DNA from: Bacteroidota bacterium | GTDB taxonomy: Bacteria > Bacteroidota > Bacteroidia > Chitinophagales > Saprospiraceae | Assembly (NCBI GenBank): GCA_029781865.1 | Contig: JAKOVW010000030.1 | Coordinates: 72,001-136,000, forward strand | Direction of reading: 5' to 3' | DNA length: 64,000 nt | Shown here: one piece after another, positions 16,026 through 25,294 of the stretch | How the letters are laid out: each line of letters starts with the position of its first letter | How positions within the stretch are numbered: position 1 is the stretch's first letter | The notes under the pieces: model-generated | The model's input: the letters and a program-made list of their open reading frames with translations, nothing else | Told to the model about the DNA's origin: nothing | Database searches by the model: none | Translations under genes and position numbers: made by a program

Positions 16026-17335
16026 TTAATGCTTAGGTTTTTGATAAATAATAAATACGATTTCAAGAATGCAATGAGGTCCGTATCGTCCAGACTGGTG
16101 GTTACCGGAAGTACAGGATATTCGGATTTGTAATCGCTCAAAATGTCCTCAATCCGCTCCGTTATTTCATGCATTCGCGGTCTTTGCTTTTCATCATTCC
16201 AGAAGTCATTGGGGAATCCCAGCTTTTTGAAATAACCGGATTCCATAATTTCAAAATACAAATGAAAGAGATCATGATCCGGCCCAGGCATGGCAAAATT
16301 GTACAAACAATAACCCGCTATATAATTGCAAATCGCTATGCAAACCTGCTCGTGCTTATTTTCTTCATACCATTTCATCGATTGCAATTCTGAATCGATA
16401 AATTGTGAAATGGTTTTGTGATTTGCAGGACTGGTGATTCCAAATGTTGAAATGACATCGTACAATTCCTTGGATATTTCAGTATCTGACATATCCTGAA
16501 TTTCCTTCAGGCCTTTTTCCAGTAAATTCACTTTTGTTTCAACATCTTCTGAGGGCGTTTCAAAATACTTGATGTGAAGGCGGGTTATGATATCGAGCAA
16601 TCGTCCTTCAGGCTTAACCAGGTAGTCCAAACCATAAACTACCGATAAATACACATAAGTCAGTGCTCCCTGATATCTTTTTGGATTTAACTTACCCAGG
16701 ACATCCGGTGCATTTGCATATTGGATTTTAACTTTAATAAAATCCAATTTGACCCGGATAATTTCTTCCGGCAATTTGATGATATGTTGATTTTGCAATG
16801 GTTCAAGGGAATCAAATTCATCGATCAGAATATCATCCTCTTTGTCAGACTGCAATGCCAACTCACGAAGTCCATAATACAACTTATACGGTGACGCTTC
16901 CATCAGAATGCTGTCAAACAACAAACACAAATTATTCTCCGGATCCAATGCAAAGCGGCTATAATTCAATAGATAATTATACTCGACAGCCTTTCGTAAA
17001 AATCCAACATTCAATTCTTTGCAATGAGCTACTTTCGATTCTGCCCTGAATTTATGCTCGTCGACAATACATAATATTTGTTTGGAACCATGATAAATGG
17101 TGAACTTAAAATTTAGTGAGTCTTGTTCAATCCGGATATTGTCTTCCCGATCATTTTTAAGATACCGGATAAGGCTTTTAATCGAATTCAGATATTGTCC
17201 CTCTTCATAAAGCCTGAGGCTTTCATCCCAGTCCGCATACCTTGCTTTAGGTTTATAAGCATCCGTAAATCTGCCAAATGAAATTTGCGGAATTGCCTGT
17301 TTTTTGGACGATAAAATTTTATCCCAGAAACTCAT
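16022..17335 (-). CDS. Partner protein of the trypsin-like protease (YbjN/chaperone-like domain plus helical region)
   Basis: A 437-residue soluble protein of unknown function. It starts MSFWDKILSSKK. Residues ~40-62 contain a short repeat-like helix pair, and ~68-175 form an alpha/beta domain that ends in NYLL...EASPYKLYYGLREL...DDILIDEF, visibly paralogous to the C-terminal domain of the downstream protease. The remaining ~260 residues are mainly helical. The stop overlaps the protease start by 4 bp, implying translational coupling and a shared complex. The start at 17335 was preferred to the ATG 20 codons upstream because a promoter box (TACCTTTG) lies between them and the upstream residues are not family-like. 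Confidence 0.7.
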   Translation of the reverse strand: MSFWDKILSSKKQAIPQISFGRFTDAYKPKARYADWDESLRLYEEGQYLNSIKSLIRYLKNDREDNIRIEQDSLNFKFTIYHGSKQILCIVDEHKFRAESKVAHCKELNVGFLRKAVEYNYLLNYSRFALDPENNLCLLFDSILMEASPYKLYYGLRELALQSDKEDDILIDEFDSLEPLQNQHIIKLPEEIIRVKLDFIKVKIQYANAPDVLGKLNPKRYQGALTYVYLSVVYGLDYLVKPEGRLLDIITRLHIKYFETPSEDVETKVNLLEKGLKEIQDMSDTEISKELYDVISTFGITSPANHKTISQFIDSELQSMKWYEENKHEQVCIAICNYIAGYCLYNFAMPGPDHDLFHLYFEIMESGYFKKLGFPNDFWNDEKQRPRMHEITERIEDILSDYKSEYPVLPVTTSLDDTDLIAFLKSYLLFIKNLSIN

Positions 17336-17352
17336 AATCAAATTAAGAAAGT

Positions 17353-17360
17353 CAAAGGTA
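17353..17360 (-). promoter_or_regulatory. Putative -7 box of the protease/partner operon
   Basis: The minus strand reads TACCTTTG, 17 bp before the ATG at 17335. It falls inside the longest open frame and so supports the shorter start. Confidence 0.45.
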
Positions 17361-17559
17361 CTATTCAGGAAGGAGATGTTTGCAGTTTTCATCAACCCTT
17401 AACTGATGAACAATTACCTTTTGATACCAGGAATCTTGAGGATGATCGAGATGTAATCCATAAACAACCAGATCAGCTTGATGACATTGACTGTGACAGG
17501 CATAATACATTCATCCGCCTGTTAAAAAACCTTATTTCAAAGCAGCTGTTTAATACCGT

Positions 17560-18549
17560 ATGTATGCCAAAACCACTTTTCCTAAAATTGAATCCGCAAT
17601 AAAAATCAATCCACAGGATGGCCTCTACACCTGCGGGAGTTGTTTTGCCAATGAATTTTATGAACGACTTTCGGTACGACGGTTTAATGTGCTACCTCAT
17701 CCATTTGGGATTGTATTCAATCCAATTTCCATTGCACAACAATTCGAATTAATTCTTTCCGGTTATTCATTTCAGCAAAGCGATTTGGCATTTCACAATG
17801 GATTATATCATTCTTTAAACCATCATGGTTCATTTTCAGGTTCAAATCCGGATCAGGTATTACAGCACATGAATAATCAGATACACCTGGCTCACCAAAA
17901 TTTAAACAAACTGGATACCCTCATTTTAACTCTTGGATCCGCACATTACTATGAATATACTGCCACTCAAAAAATCGTTGCCAATTGCCACAAATTACCG
18001 CAAAATCAATTCAAGAAAAAAAGAGCAAGTACCGAGGAAATAACAGAACGATTAAGTAGCACATTTCAAAAGCTGCATGAATTCAATCCCAAATTGAAGA
18101 TTATTTTAACTATTAGTCCGGTGCGATATTTAAGAGATGGATTTTCAGAAAACTCCATCAGCAAAGCATCTCTGATCATTGCTGCTGACCAATTAAAAGC
18201 TATGTTCAGCTTCGTGCATTATTTTCCCGCTTATGAAATATTTATGGATGATCTCAGAGATTACCGTTATGTAAAAGAGGATTTGGTACATCCCAATAAA
18301 GCTGCAATAGATTATATCTGGAGTTACTTCTACGATTCTTTTTTTAGTGAGGAGTCTAAAAAGCTCATATCCCAATTGAACCGGTTTTATCAACTGGCTG
18401 AACACAAGGTGATGAATCCGTTTTCCACTGAATTTCAAAGCTATCTTGAGAATTTAAAAAGTAAATTGAATCTACTTCAGCATGGATTTCCAAACATTGA
18501 TTTTACCAATGAGGAAAAAGTATATTTGAAGTTGAAGTCTGCAGACTAA
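17560..18549 (+). CDS. GSCFA-domain protein
   Basis: A 329-residue protein carrying the name-giving motif GSCFANEFYERL (near residues 27-38). The family is SGNH-hydrolase-like. A GDS-like block (the GSCFA motif), an LTLGSAHYYEY segment (~125) and a late D/H block (KEDLVHPNKAAIDYIW, ~245) correspond to SGNH blocks, which would make it an esterase or acyl hydrolase. No signal peptide or membrane segment is seen. Its natural substrate is unknown. It is divergent from the protease/partner operon, with a 224-bp gap between them in which no gene was seen. Confidence 0.85.
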   Translation: MYAKTTFPKIESAIKINPQDGLYTCGSCFANEFYERLSVRRFNVLPHPFGIVFNPISIAQQFELILSGYSFQQSDLAFHNGLYHSLNHHGSFSGSNPDQVLQHMNNQIHLAHQNLNKLDTLILTLGSAHYYEYTATQKIVANCHKLPQNQFKKKRASTEEITERLSSTFQKLHEFNPKLKIILTISPVRYLRDGFSENSISKASLIIAADQLKAMFSFVHYFPAYEIFMDDLRDYRYVKEDLVHPNKAAIDYIWSYFYDSFFSEESKKLISQLNRFYQLAEHKVMNPFSTEFQSYLENLKSKLNLLQHGFPNIDFTNEEKVYLKLKSAD

Positions 18550-18857
18550 AGTTAAATGATTACTTTTCCTTTTGTGTTTGATGCCCTGGCTACGAGTGTA
18601 TACCAAATTTTACTAAGCTGCATTACAATTAGATGGATCCTGCCATCGGAAAAGCGTTCTTATAAGATCAATCATCCATTGTTGTTCACAAACAGAATGA
18701 AATGATAATGTATAAATGTAAAAGGAAGTGAACGACATGCAGGGGCATATTTATCACTTCCTTTCACTCTTCTTATCTGAATGGTTACATTCTTAATATT
18801 GGCATCTATCTCGTTAAAATAGACAAGAAATCAGTGCATTTGAAATGCACATTATGA
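18550..18857. other. Intergenic region between convergent genes
   Basis: No gene seen. It contains an 11-bp inverted repeat (18721-18731 with 18754-18764, AAAGGAAGTGA type) with a 22-base loop that may act as a weak two-way terminator. A short palindrome GTGCATTT/AAATGCAC lies at 18834-18850, just after the metalloprotease stop on the minus strand. Confidence 0.5.
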
Positions 18858-21800
18858 CTATTGGCCCTTCTTAATGACTATTTTATTGATCGAGTTATAC
18901 TTACCGGAACGAATTTCTAAAAGAAACACGCCATCCGGAAGATTGGATACATTGATTACATCTGCTTTTTGCAAACCGATATCTTTTTTGAACAACACCT
19001 GGCCCTGAAGATTTACAATCCTCAGATCAGCATGCTTGTCCAAAATCCGGTCAGCTGAAATCTGCAATAAACCATTAGTCGGATTCGGATATATGCGCAA
19101 ACCCAAATCATCGGATTGATCTTTTGTACCGACAGCACCGATTTGAATTTTAAAATAATCACTTCCAAACCAACCGCCGTTACCATCTTCGACTGTAAAC
19201 AAAAATCCATCAGTCTCCTGATCTTGTCCCTTATGATGATAACTCACCCTTCCATCGTCGATGTCTTTTTGGGTAAATTGAGAACCATAATTAGCTACAT
19301 TTCCATTGAGTAACAAATCACCTTTTTGCGTAATGGCCACAATGGTATATTTGAGTTCAGCAGGTCCATTATCATTGTCCTGAGATAATAATAAATTTGA
19401 TCCGATATTTTTTGTTTCTCCTTTATTCATAAACAATCCTAAATTGTTAACGAGAAACGGATCATTTACGATGAGTTCGGAACAGATATCCAATGTATAC
19501 GTATTAAATGTTGCTACCTGGCTTAAATTCGCATCACAGGCAATCTCCAGTCTCCAATCTCCTTTTTTATCTTCCCCGTTGAATTTTGATAAAGACTCCA
19601 GTGGTTTTATCAATTTTAAATTGATTGGAGGACAAGCATTGTAACCCGGAGGTGCATTAGAGAATGAGTAATTTCCATCATCATCAAAAGAGCAATTGAA
19701 TTGACCAGAATTTCCACATTGCCCGGCGAAAAGCCTTACCCTGGTACCTGTCGGACTGATTAATGTTAAGGTTACATCAGATACAAAATTCGCATCTGCC
19801 ATAAAATCCTTCACATTTACATCATTGATTATTCCGGCTTCCTTAATAGGTATTAATAAAGAACCGGTTTGGTTTGGTCGCCTGGTCAGTATATTTCCGG
19901 GATATATAGTAGACACACAAGATTTATTCACTGTATGAAATGGAGAACTCAGCGTTGGGCTTCCCAATCCGCATCTGTTTGATGGTGTAATTCTCCAGTA
20001 GTACAACTGATTTTCATTAAATAAGAAATTCGGTTTAAATGAAGAGCCGGTTAACCCATCGATAGAATAAATAACGCTATTTCCAAAAGCAGGAGAAGTG
20101 GCCACTTCCAGTTTATAGCTGATTGCATTGATACTGGTTGCCCATTTAAACTCAATGGATTGATTTAACCCGGACAATCCATCCGCAGGGTAAATGGTTT
20201 TTAAATCGGAAAAATCAACACTGACGAGATCCAGTGTGATGTCTTCTCTCAAGGTGTCACCATTTGGTGTAACCGCTGCAACGATGAGATGAGAAACTCC
20301 GGAAGTATTTACATTGCTGAAATCAAGATGCAATTTTGTCTGGTCACTAACATTCATAGTCGACTTTTCGAAATTGGCAATGGCCTTATCCGGCAATCCG
20401 CTTTCAACAAATAATTGTAAGTCTCCATTTAAATTACTGGCACAGGATCTGATATCGATGTTGGCCTGACTTGGAACACAAAATTTTAAATTATTCGGCG
20501 AGACACCGAACACCAATTTCTCACTTGTAGGTGCTTTAATTCTTATGTCTGCATCTGTGACATCAAAAAAGATATTATCTGCAGCTTCAACTATTATTCT
20601 TGCCCTTGTTTGATTTGCATAATTTGCAGGAATGTCGACTAATTCTTCTCCATCGTTTTCGGTATTCAACGCAAGAGGAACAATATCAGTTGGTGTCATC
20701 CGGTTTGGCATAAGATAAATATTTACTTTCTGACAATTCACCAGGGATGATGATGTATTTGCAACATCCCAGGTTACTTTATTACACAATCCGGTAAACA
20801 AAGTATCGGTTTGTGGATAATTCGGATTTGTCACTGTAAAAGGTCCTGCAGATTCGAGGGCTCTGAAATAGGTTTGTTTCCAGGCCGTTCCACCTGAACC
20901 CGGATGATTATCTCTTACGGTAAATCTGAAATTGATTTCGCGACTCACGGTTGGCAATACTTCGGCAACATCGAAATTGCCTTTGGTCAAAACCGTGTTC
21001 CAGGAAGGAACAACCCTGTTGGAATCGGGTCCTGGAAATAATGATTTAAACAATGGACCCTCCTCCGTAAGCAGAGGCTGACCTATAGCCGGACCATATC
21101 CACCTGCATCATATTGTTCCCAGGTATAGGTAAGCGCATCATTTTCCATATCCCTAGCACGACCTCTTAACTTGAATGGAGTTCTTATCGGAATATAAAG
21201 TCCGGAAGGTATCAATATCTCCGGATCAGGAAAGGTATTTGTGGTTGAAGATGCTTTTCCGCACGAAGCACCACCGGCATTTCTTGAAAAGTATAATATC
21301 CGTTCCACTGAATTAGTATGAAAATAATTAGGGTGAGGTAAGTTTGATGTTTCAACATTTAAAGCACCACACAAACCACTATAGGACATGATCGATGTAC
21401 CGCTTCCAGGTTCGTAAGAGGTACTCGATTCGTTGCCATTGCAATTAGAAAATGTATGGGATGCATCAAACTGATGACCCATTTCATGACAGGTAATTCG
21501 CTGACTGACATAAGCAATATCCGAAGTGTACCAACAAGTAACCCCTCCGCCTTTGTTTCCCTGGCATACACAACCTAAAAATGCAATACCTCCAACATCG
21601 GAACACGAGATTGTAAATGCATGTCCGAAATCATAAGCGCCGCTGTTTCCCAACTTCGCATTGATGACATCTGTATTCACACCGAGTATCTGGCCTCCAA
21701 CAGTTGGATACAAATAAGGATCTGCGGTACCATCGAGGAAAATCAACCGATCATTATTGGCAATGAGATTCATATGGATGGAAACATCTTTTTCATAGAC

Positions 21801-22532
21801 CGCATTGATATAGGTTAATGCAGCATTCATTTTATCAATTGCGCTTACCACACTTCCTCCTCCCAAATCCGCACGTCCACCCCATTCGCCGGTACATGCA
21901 AGTGCGAGGCGATAGGTGCGCAAATCCACAGGAGCTCCCAGAATTCCTGCATTTGTTCTGGAATGTAAATTGCCATTTGAAATCACTTTGGGTGAATTGA
22001 TTTTAGACAACTCTTTTGCTCCACAACTCAATGGAAGTGGTTGATCGAGCTGAAGATCTTTAGAATTAAAGACACCAAATTGATTCAGATTTTTTTTGTC
22101 GATGGCTTCAATGACGATATCTCCATCATCCGTCAACACATAAGCCTGAAAGCTTAATGGAGAAATGGACATTCTCATCACATTGAGTCCGTCTGTTCCT
22201 TTATAGGTTTTGATTTCCGGAAACTTAGCCGCCAGCTCAGGCTCCATGACCGCTGATTCCGTGATGTAAAAACGACGCATACTGCCATCCGGCATCGGCA
22301 AGAGGATAGGTACCGGTTGTGCCTTCGCAGATTCGGAAGGTACATTCTGAGCTAAATAATCGCGGAAAGCCTGATGATCCAGTTGAACGATCCTCAGATT
22401 CGAAATTTTGTTCCAATGGCTGGTCACGCTGATATCTGCCTTCTGAGGGGCTATAGTCCAAAAAGATTTTTGTGCATTAGAATGAAAAGCCATAGCCAGG
22501 ATGGCTAAGAAAAGGGTTAATCTTGTTTTCAT
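18858..22532 (-). CDS. Secreted reprolysin-like zinc metalloprotease with P-domain and T9SS sorting domain
   Basis: A ~1224-residue multidomain exoenzyme. Order: signal peptide; propeptide (to ~180); metallopeptidase (~195-425) with the extended zinc site HEMGHQFDASH at residues 349-359 (His349, Glu350, His353, His359) and a later Met-turn candidate SIMSYSGLCG. Then come Ig/cadherin-like regions and a fibronectin-III-like segment (IEFKWATSINAISYKLEVA). A proprotein-convertase P-type beta domain follows (VNVKDFMADANFVSDVTLTL...GDWRLEIACD), then a cadherin-like repeat and a T9SS C-terminal domain (LRIYPNPTNGLLQIS...). It probably degrades extracellular protein at the cell surface. ATG 22532 directly precedes the signal peptide, so the 18-codon upstream extension was dropped. 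Confidence 0.88.
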   Translation of the reverse strand: MKTRLTLFLAILAMAFHSNAQKSFWTIAPQKADISVTSHWNKISNLRIVQLDHQAFRDYLAQNVPSESAKAQPVPILLPMPDGSMRRFYITESAVMEPELAAKFPEIKTYKGTDGLNVMRMSISPLSFQAYVLTDDGDIVIEAIDKKNLNQFGVFNSKDLQLDQPLPLSCGAKELSKINSPKVISNGNLHSRTNAGILGAPVDLRTYRLALACTGEWGGRADLGGGSVVSAIDKMNAALTYINAVYEKDVSIHMNLIANNDRLIFLDGTADPYLYPTVGGQILGVNTDVINAKLGNSGAYDFGHAFTISCSDVGGIAFLGCVCQGNKGGGVTCWYTSDIAYVSQRITCHEMGHQFDASHTFSNCNGNESSTSYEPGSGTSIMSYSGLCGALNVETSNLPHPNYFHTNSVERILYFSRNAGGASCGKASSTTNTFPDPEILIPSGLYIPIRTPFKLRGRARDMENDALTYTWEQYDAGGYGPAIGQPLLTEEGPLFKSLFPGPDSNRVVPSWNTVLTKGNFDVAEVLPTVSREINFRFTVRDNHPGSGGTAWKQTYFRALESAGPFTVTNPNYPQTDTLFTGLCNKVTWDVANTSSSLVNCQKVNIYLMPNRMTPTDIVPLALNTENDGEELVDIPANYANQTRARIIVEAADNIFFDVTDADIRIKAPTSEKLVFGVSPNNLKFCVPSQANIDIRSCASNLNGDLQLFVESGLPDKAIANFEKSTMNVSDQTKLHLDFSNVNTSGVSHLIVAAVTPNGDTLREDITLDLVSVDFSDLKTIYPADGLSGLNQSIEFKWATSINAISYKLEVATSPAFGNSVIYSIDGLTGSSFKPNFLFNENQLYYWRITPSNRCGLGSPTLSSPFHTVNKSCVSTIYPGNILTRRPNQTGSLLIPIKEAGIINDVNVKDFMADANFVSDVTLTLISPTGTRVRLFAGQCGNSGQFNCSFDDDGNYSFSNAPPGYNACPPINLKLIKPLESLSKFNGEDKKGDWRLEIACDANLSQVATFNTYTLDICSELIVNDPFLVNNLGLFMNKGETKNIGSNLLLSQDNDNGPAELKYTIVAITQKGDLLLNGNVANYGSQFTQKDIDDGRVSYHHKGQDQETDGFLFTVEDGNGGWFGSDYFKIQIGAVGTKDQSDDLGLRIYPNPTNGLLQISADRILDKHADLRIVNLQGQVLFKKDIGLQKADVINVSNLPDGVFLLEIRSGKYNSINKIVIKKGQ

Positions 22533-22629
22533 GATTGTTTGATTACCTACTAAAATAATAAAGAGAATAACGACAAAATTAGGCAAACGTTGACTTACAC
22601 TCTGTAAATAGTTAAATCCACAGGTCGGA

Positions 22630-24744
22630 TCAGCGTATTTTTTGGAGAAATTCCTGTTCGGTCCAGATTTCTACGCTTCCCAATGCTCTGGCTTTGGCAA
22701 GTTTTGAGCCTGCGTCCTCTCCGACCACCAGAATATTCAGATTTGAACTAACGGAAGAAAGATTTTTGGCCCCGGCACGCTCAGCGAGTTCCTGTGCCTC
22801 TTTTCGGTCGAGTTCTTTCAGCGTGCCTGTAAAAAGTATGGTCTTGCCGGCCAGAGGGGCATCTGCAGCAATTTCTTTTGGTTTGTCCTCACTGGTCTGT
22901 TTCATGTTGACGCCTAATTCTTCCATCTCTTCCAGCATTTTCACATTTTTCTTGTCTTCAAAAAATGCGATGATATTCTTACCTACCACAGGTCCGACGT
23001 CTTTAATCGAAGTGTATCGTTCCAGGGGCCAATCCTTTAAGTCCGGCAAATACCGGAGATGCTCTGCGATAAGTTTGCTGACTTTTTTACCTAAATGATG
23101 GATACAAAGCCCATGCAGCAACCGATGAATTGGATTCTTTTTTGCCTTTTCAACCGAGAGCCTCAATTTTTCTGCAGACTTCTCCCCCATTCCTTCCAGA
23201 TTTGAAATGGCTTTATAATCCAGGCGATAGATGTCTGCCATATTTTTCAGCCAGCCTAGTTCGAAAAACCGTTCAATTAATGATTTACCCAGGCCATCAA
23301 TATCCATTGCATCTTTGGACACATGGTGAATCAGGCGCTGAATGATTTGTGCCTCACACATAAAATTGGGGCACCTCCAGGCGGCTTCATCTTCTTCCCT
23401 GATCAAAGTAGTTTTACAAACCGGACAATGTTTGGGAAAGTGAATGGGTTTTTCCTTCCCTGTCCTCAATTCGGGAAAAGCCTTGACAATATAAGGTATC
23501 ACATCACCTGCCCTTTCGACCAATACCTGGTCTCCATATCGAATATCCCTGGATGTAATAAAATCTTCATTGTGTAATGAAATGGAAGAAACCGTTACAC
23601 CGGCTAACTGCACGGGTTCGATTTTAGCTACCGGCGTTATAGATCCGATTTTACCCACCTGAAATTCTACATTCAACAATACCGAAGTAGCCTGCTTAGC
23701 CTGAAACTTATGTGCAACAGCCCACCTCGGATGATGAGAAGTGTAGCCACATTTTTCCTGTAATGCCAACTCATTTACTTTGACAACTACTCCGTCGATT
23801 TCATATTTATAGTGGTCTCTTTTCTCCACCCATTGATTAATATACTGAATGACCTGGTCAATGTTTTTACAAACTTTTCGCTCGTGCAAAGCCACTTTAA
23901 AACCGAGGATATCCAGAATTTTCATCCAGTCAGCATGTGACTTTTGTTTGAACATTGCATTCTCCCCTTTAAGATCCTCCACATAGGAAACCTGAAAAAT
24001 AAAAACATCAAGTCCACGTGATGATGTCTCCGATGCATCTTTCACTCGTAAAACTCCGGTTGCTGCATTTCTGGGATTGGCTAGCAATGCCAAACCATCT
24101 GTTTCGCGGTTCTCGTTTATTTTTTGAAACATCGCCTTGCTGATCACCGCTTCTCCTCTCAGTTCTACTTTACCAATGCCATAATCGGAAAATGCGGCTT
24201 TCAATGGAACCGATCGGATCGTACGCGCATTGGATGTGATTTCTTCTCCTTTTGCTCCATCTCCCCGTGTTGCAGCCCGAACCAAAAAATCATTTTCATA
24301 AATTAAAGCGATACTTCCGCCATCAAACTTGGGCTCAGCAAAATAACTCAATTCATCTCCTTCACTCAATGCACATAATTTTTTAACTCGCGCATCAAAA
24401 TCATTCAGGTCATCTGCATTGTATGAATTCTCCAGAGACAACATCGGACTCAAATGCTCGACGGATTTAAATACATCCACCAAATCACTGGACACCCGTT
24501 GTGTCGGAGAATCCGGAGTGATCCATTCCGGGTGCAGATGCTCTGCACGTTCCAATAATTTAAACAACTGATCGAATTCATAATCTGAAATCAATGGATT
24601 GTCGTGCACGTAATATTGCCATTCATGAAAACGAATTGTTGCACGAAGTTCTTCCAGTTCTTTTTTATCTGAAATTGAATTTTCTTTTAAAAACTTTTTA
24701 GTTTGAATATTTAATCTGGATGTCTCTTCTTTTGAATATTTCAT
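22630..24744 (-). CDS. ligA: NAD-dependent DNA ligase
   Basis: A ~704-residue LigA that seals nicks in replication and repair using NAD+. Order: Ia domain (WQYYVHDNPLISDYEFDQL), adenylation domain with K139 in the AEPKFDGGSIAL motif, then RGDGAKGEEIT and NPRNAATGVLR. The OB-fold follows, then a four-cysteine zinc finger (CPVC...CPNFMCEAQ), a helix-hairpin-helix region and a C-terminal BRCT domain (GKTILFTGTLKELDRKEA...). All domains are intact. ATG 24744 was chosen because a -7 box (TATATTTG) overlaps the upstream in-frame TTG at 24768. A hairpin repeat array fills the region upstream. Confidence 0.96.
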   Translation of the reverse strand: MKYSKEETSRLNIQTKKFLKENSISDKKELEELRATIRFHEWQYYVHDNPLISDYEFDQLFKLLERAEHLHPEWITPDSPTQRVSSDLVDVFKSVEHLSPMLSLENSYNADDLNDFDARVKKLCALSEGDELSYFAEPKFDGGSIALIYENDFLVRAATRGDGAKGEEITSNARTIRSVPLKAAFSDYGIGKVELRGEAVISKAMFQKINENRETDGLALLANPRNAATGVLRVKDASETSSRGLDVFIFQVSYVEDLKGENAMFKQKSHADWMKILDILGFKVALHERKVCKNIDQVIQYINQWVEKRDHYKYEIDGVVVKVNELALQEKCGYTSHHPRWAVAHKFQAKQATSVLLNVEFQVGKIGSITPVAKIEPVQLAGVTVSSISLHNEDFITSRDIRYGDQVLVERAGDVIPYIVKAFPELRTGKEKPIHFPKHCPVCKTTLIREEDEAAWRCPNFMCEAQIIQRLIHHVSKDAMDIDGLGKSLIERFFELGWLKNMADIYRLDYKAISNLEGMGEKSAEKLRLSVEKAKKNPIHRLLHGLCIHHLGKKVSKLIAEHLRYLPDLKDWPLERYTSIKDVGPVVGKNIIAFFEDKKNVKMLEEMEELGVNMKQTSEDKPKEIAADAPLAGKTILFTGTLKELDRKEAQELAERAGAKNLSSVSSNLNILVVGEDAGSKLAKARALGSVEIWTEQEFLQKIR

Positions 24745-24765
24745 TCTTTTATTTGAATTTGAACT

Positions 24766-24773
24766 CAAATATA
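24766..24773 (-). promoter_or_regulatory. Putative -7 promoter box of ligA
   Basis: The minus strand reads TATATTTG, matching TAnnTTTG, and ends 21 bp before the ATG at 24744. Its last three bases are the in-frame TTG that begins the longest open frame, so that codon is unlikely to be the start. Confidence 0.5.
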
Positions 24774-24789
24774 ATAGTCTGGATGGGAA

Positions 24790-25256
24790 AGTTGCAAGTT
24801 ATAAATTTACAATAACAGGTGGAAAGAGTTGCAAGTTGCAAACTTGCAACAACAGGTAGGAAAAGTAGCAAGTTATAAACTTACAACAATGGGAAGTTGC
24901 AAGTTGCAAACTTGCAACAACGGGTTGCAAACTTGCAGCAACTGATGCAAGTTGCAAACTTGCAACAACGGGTTGCAAACTTGCAGCAACTGATTATAAA
25001 CTTGCAACAACAGGTTATAAACTTACAACAACGCGAAATTGCAAGTTGCAAACTTGCAATAACGGGGAACTTACAACAATGGGAAGTTGCAAGTTGCAAA
25101 CTTGCAACAACGGGTGGGAAGTTGCAAACTTGCAATAACGGGGAACTTGCAGCAACTGATTATAAACTTGCAACAACGTGAAATTGCAAGTTGCAAACTT
25201 GCAACAACGGAGTTGCAAACTTGCAACAACGGATTGCAAACCTGCAACAACCGAGG
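24790..25256. repeat. Hairpin-forming TTGCAAACTTGCAACAAC repeat array
   Basis: About 470 bp between ligA and bamA composed almost entirely of imperfect copies of a ~20-21-bp unit, (G)TTGCAAACTTGCA(A/G)CAAC. At least six copies are extended into hairpins with arms GTTGCAAGTT and AACTTGCAAC and a GCA loop (24828-24850, 24896-24918, 24944-24966, 25038-25060, 25086-25108, 25183-25205). In the copy at 25038-25060 the outer G-C pair is replaced by A-T on both sides. Some units read TTATAAACTTACAACAAC instead. Both strands stay open in some frames because the unit length is near 21 bp. I regard those frames as spurious. Confidence 0.9.
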
Positions 25257-25294
25257 TAATTAGTAATTCGTAATTAATAATTAGTAATTAATCT

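Noticed and set aside
24881..25239. Open frames on both strands in the hairpin repeat array
   Set aside because: They arise because the repeat unit is near 21 bp and lacks stops in some frames. Overlapping frames on opposite strands and no signal for translation argue against genes.
24790..25256. CRISPR array
   Set aside because: There are no unique spacers between the repeats. The units run almost head to tail and no cas gene is present in the window.
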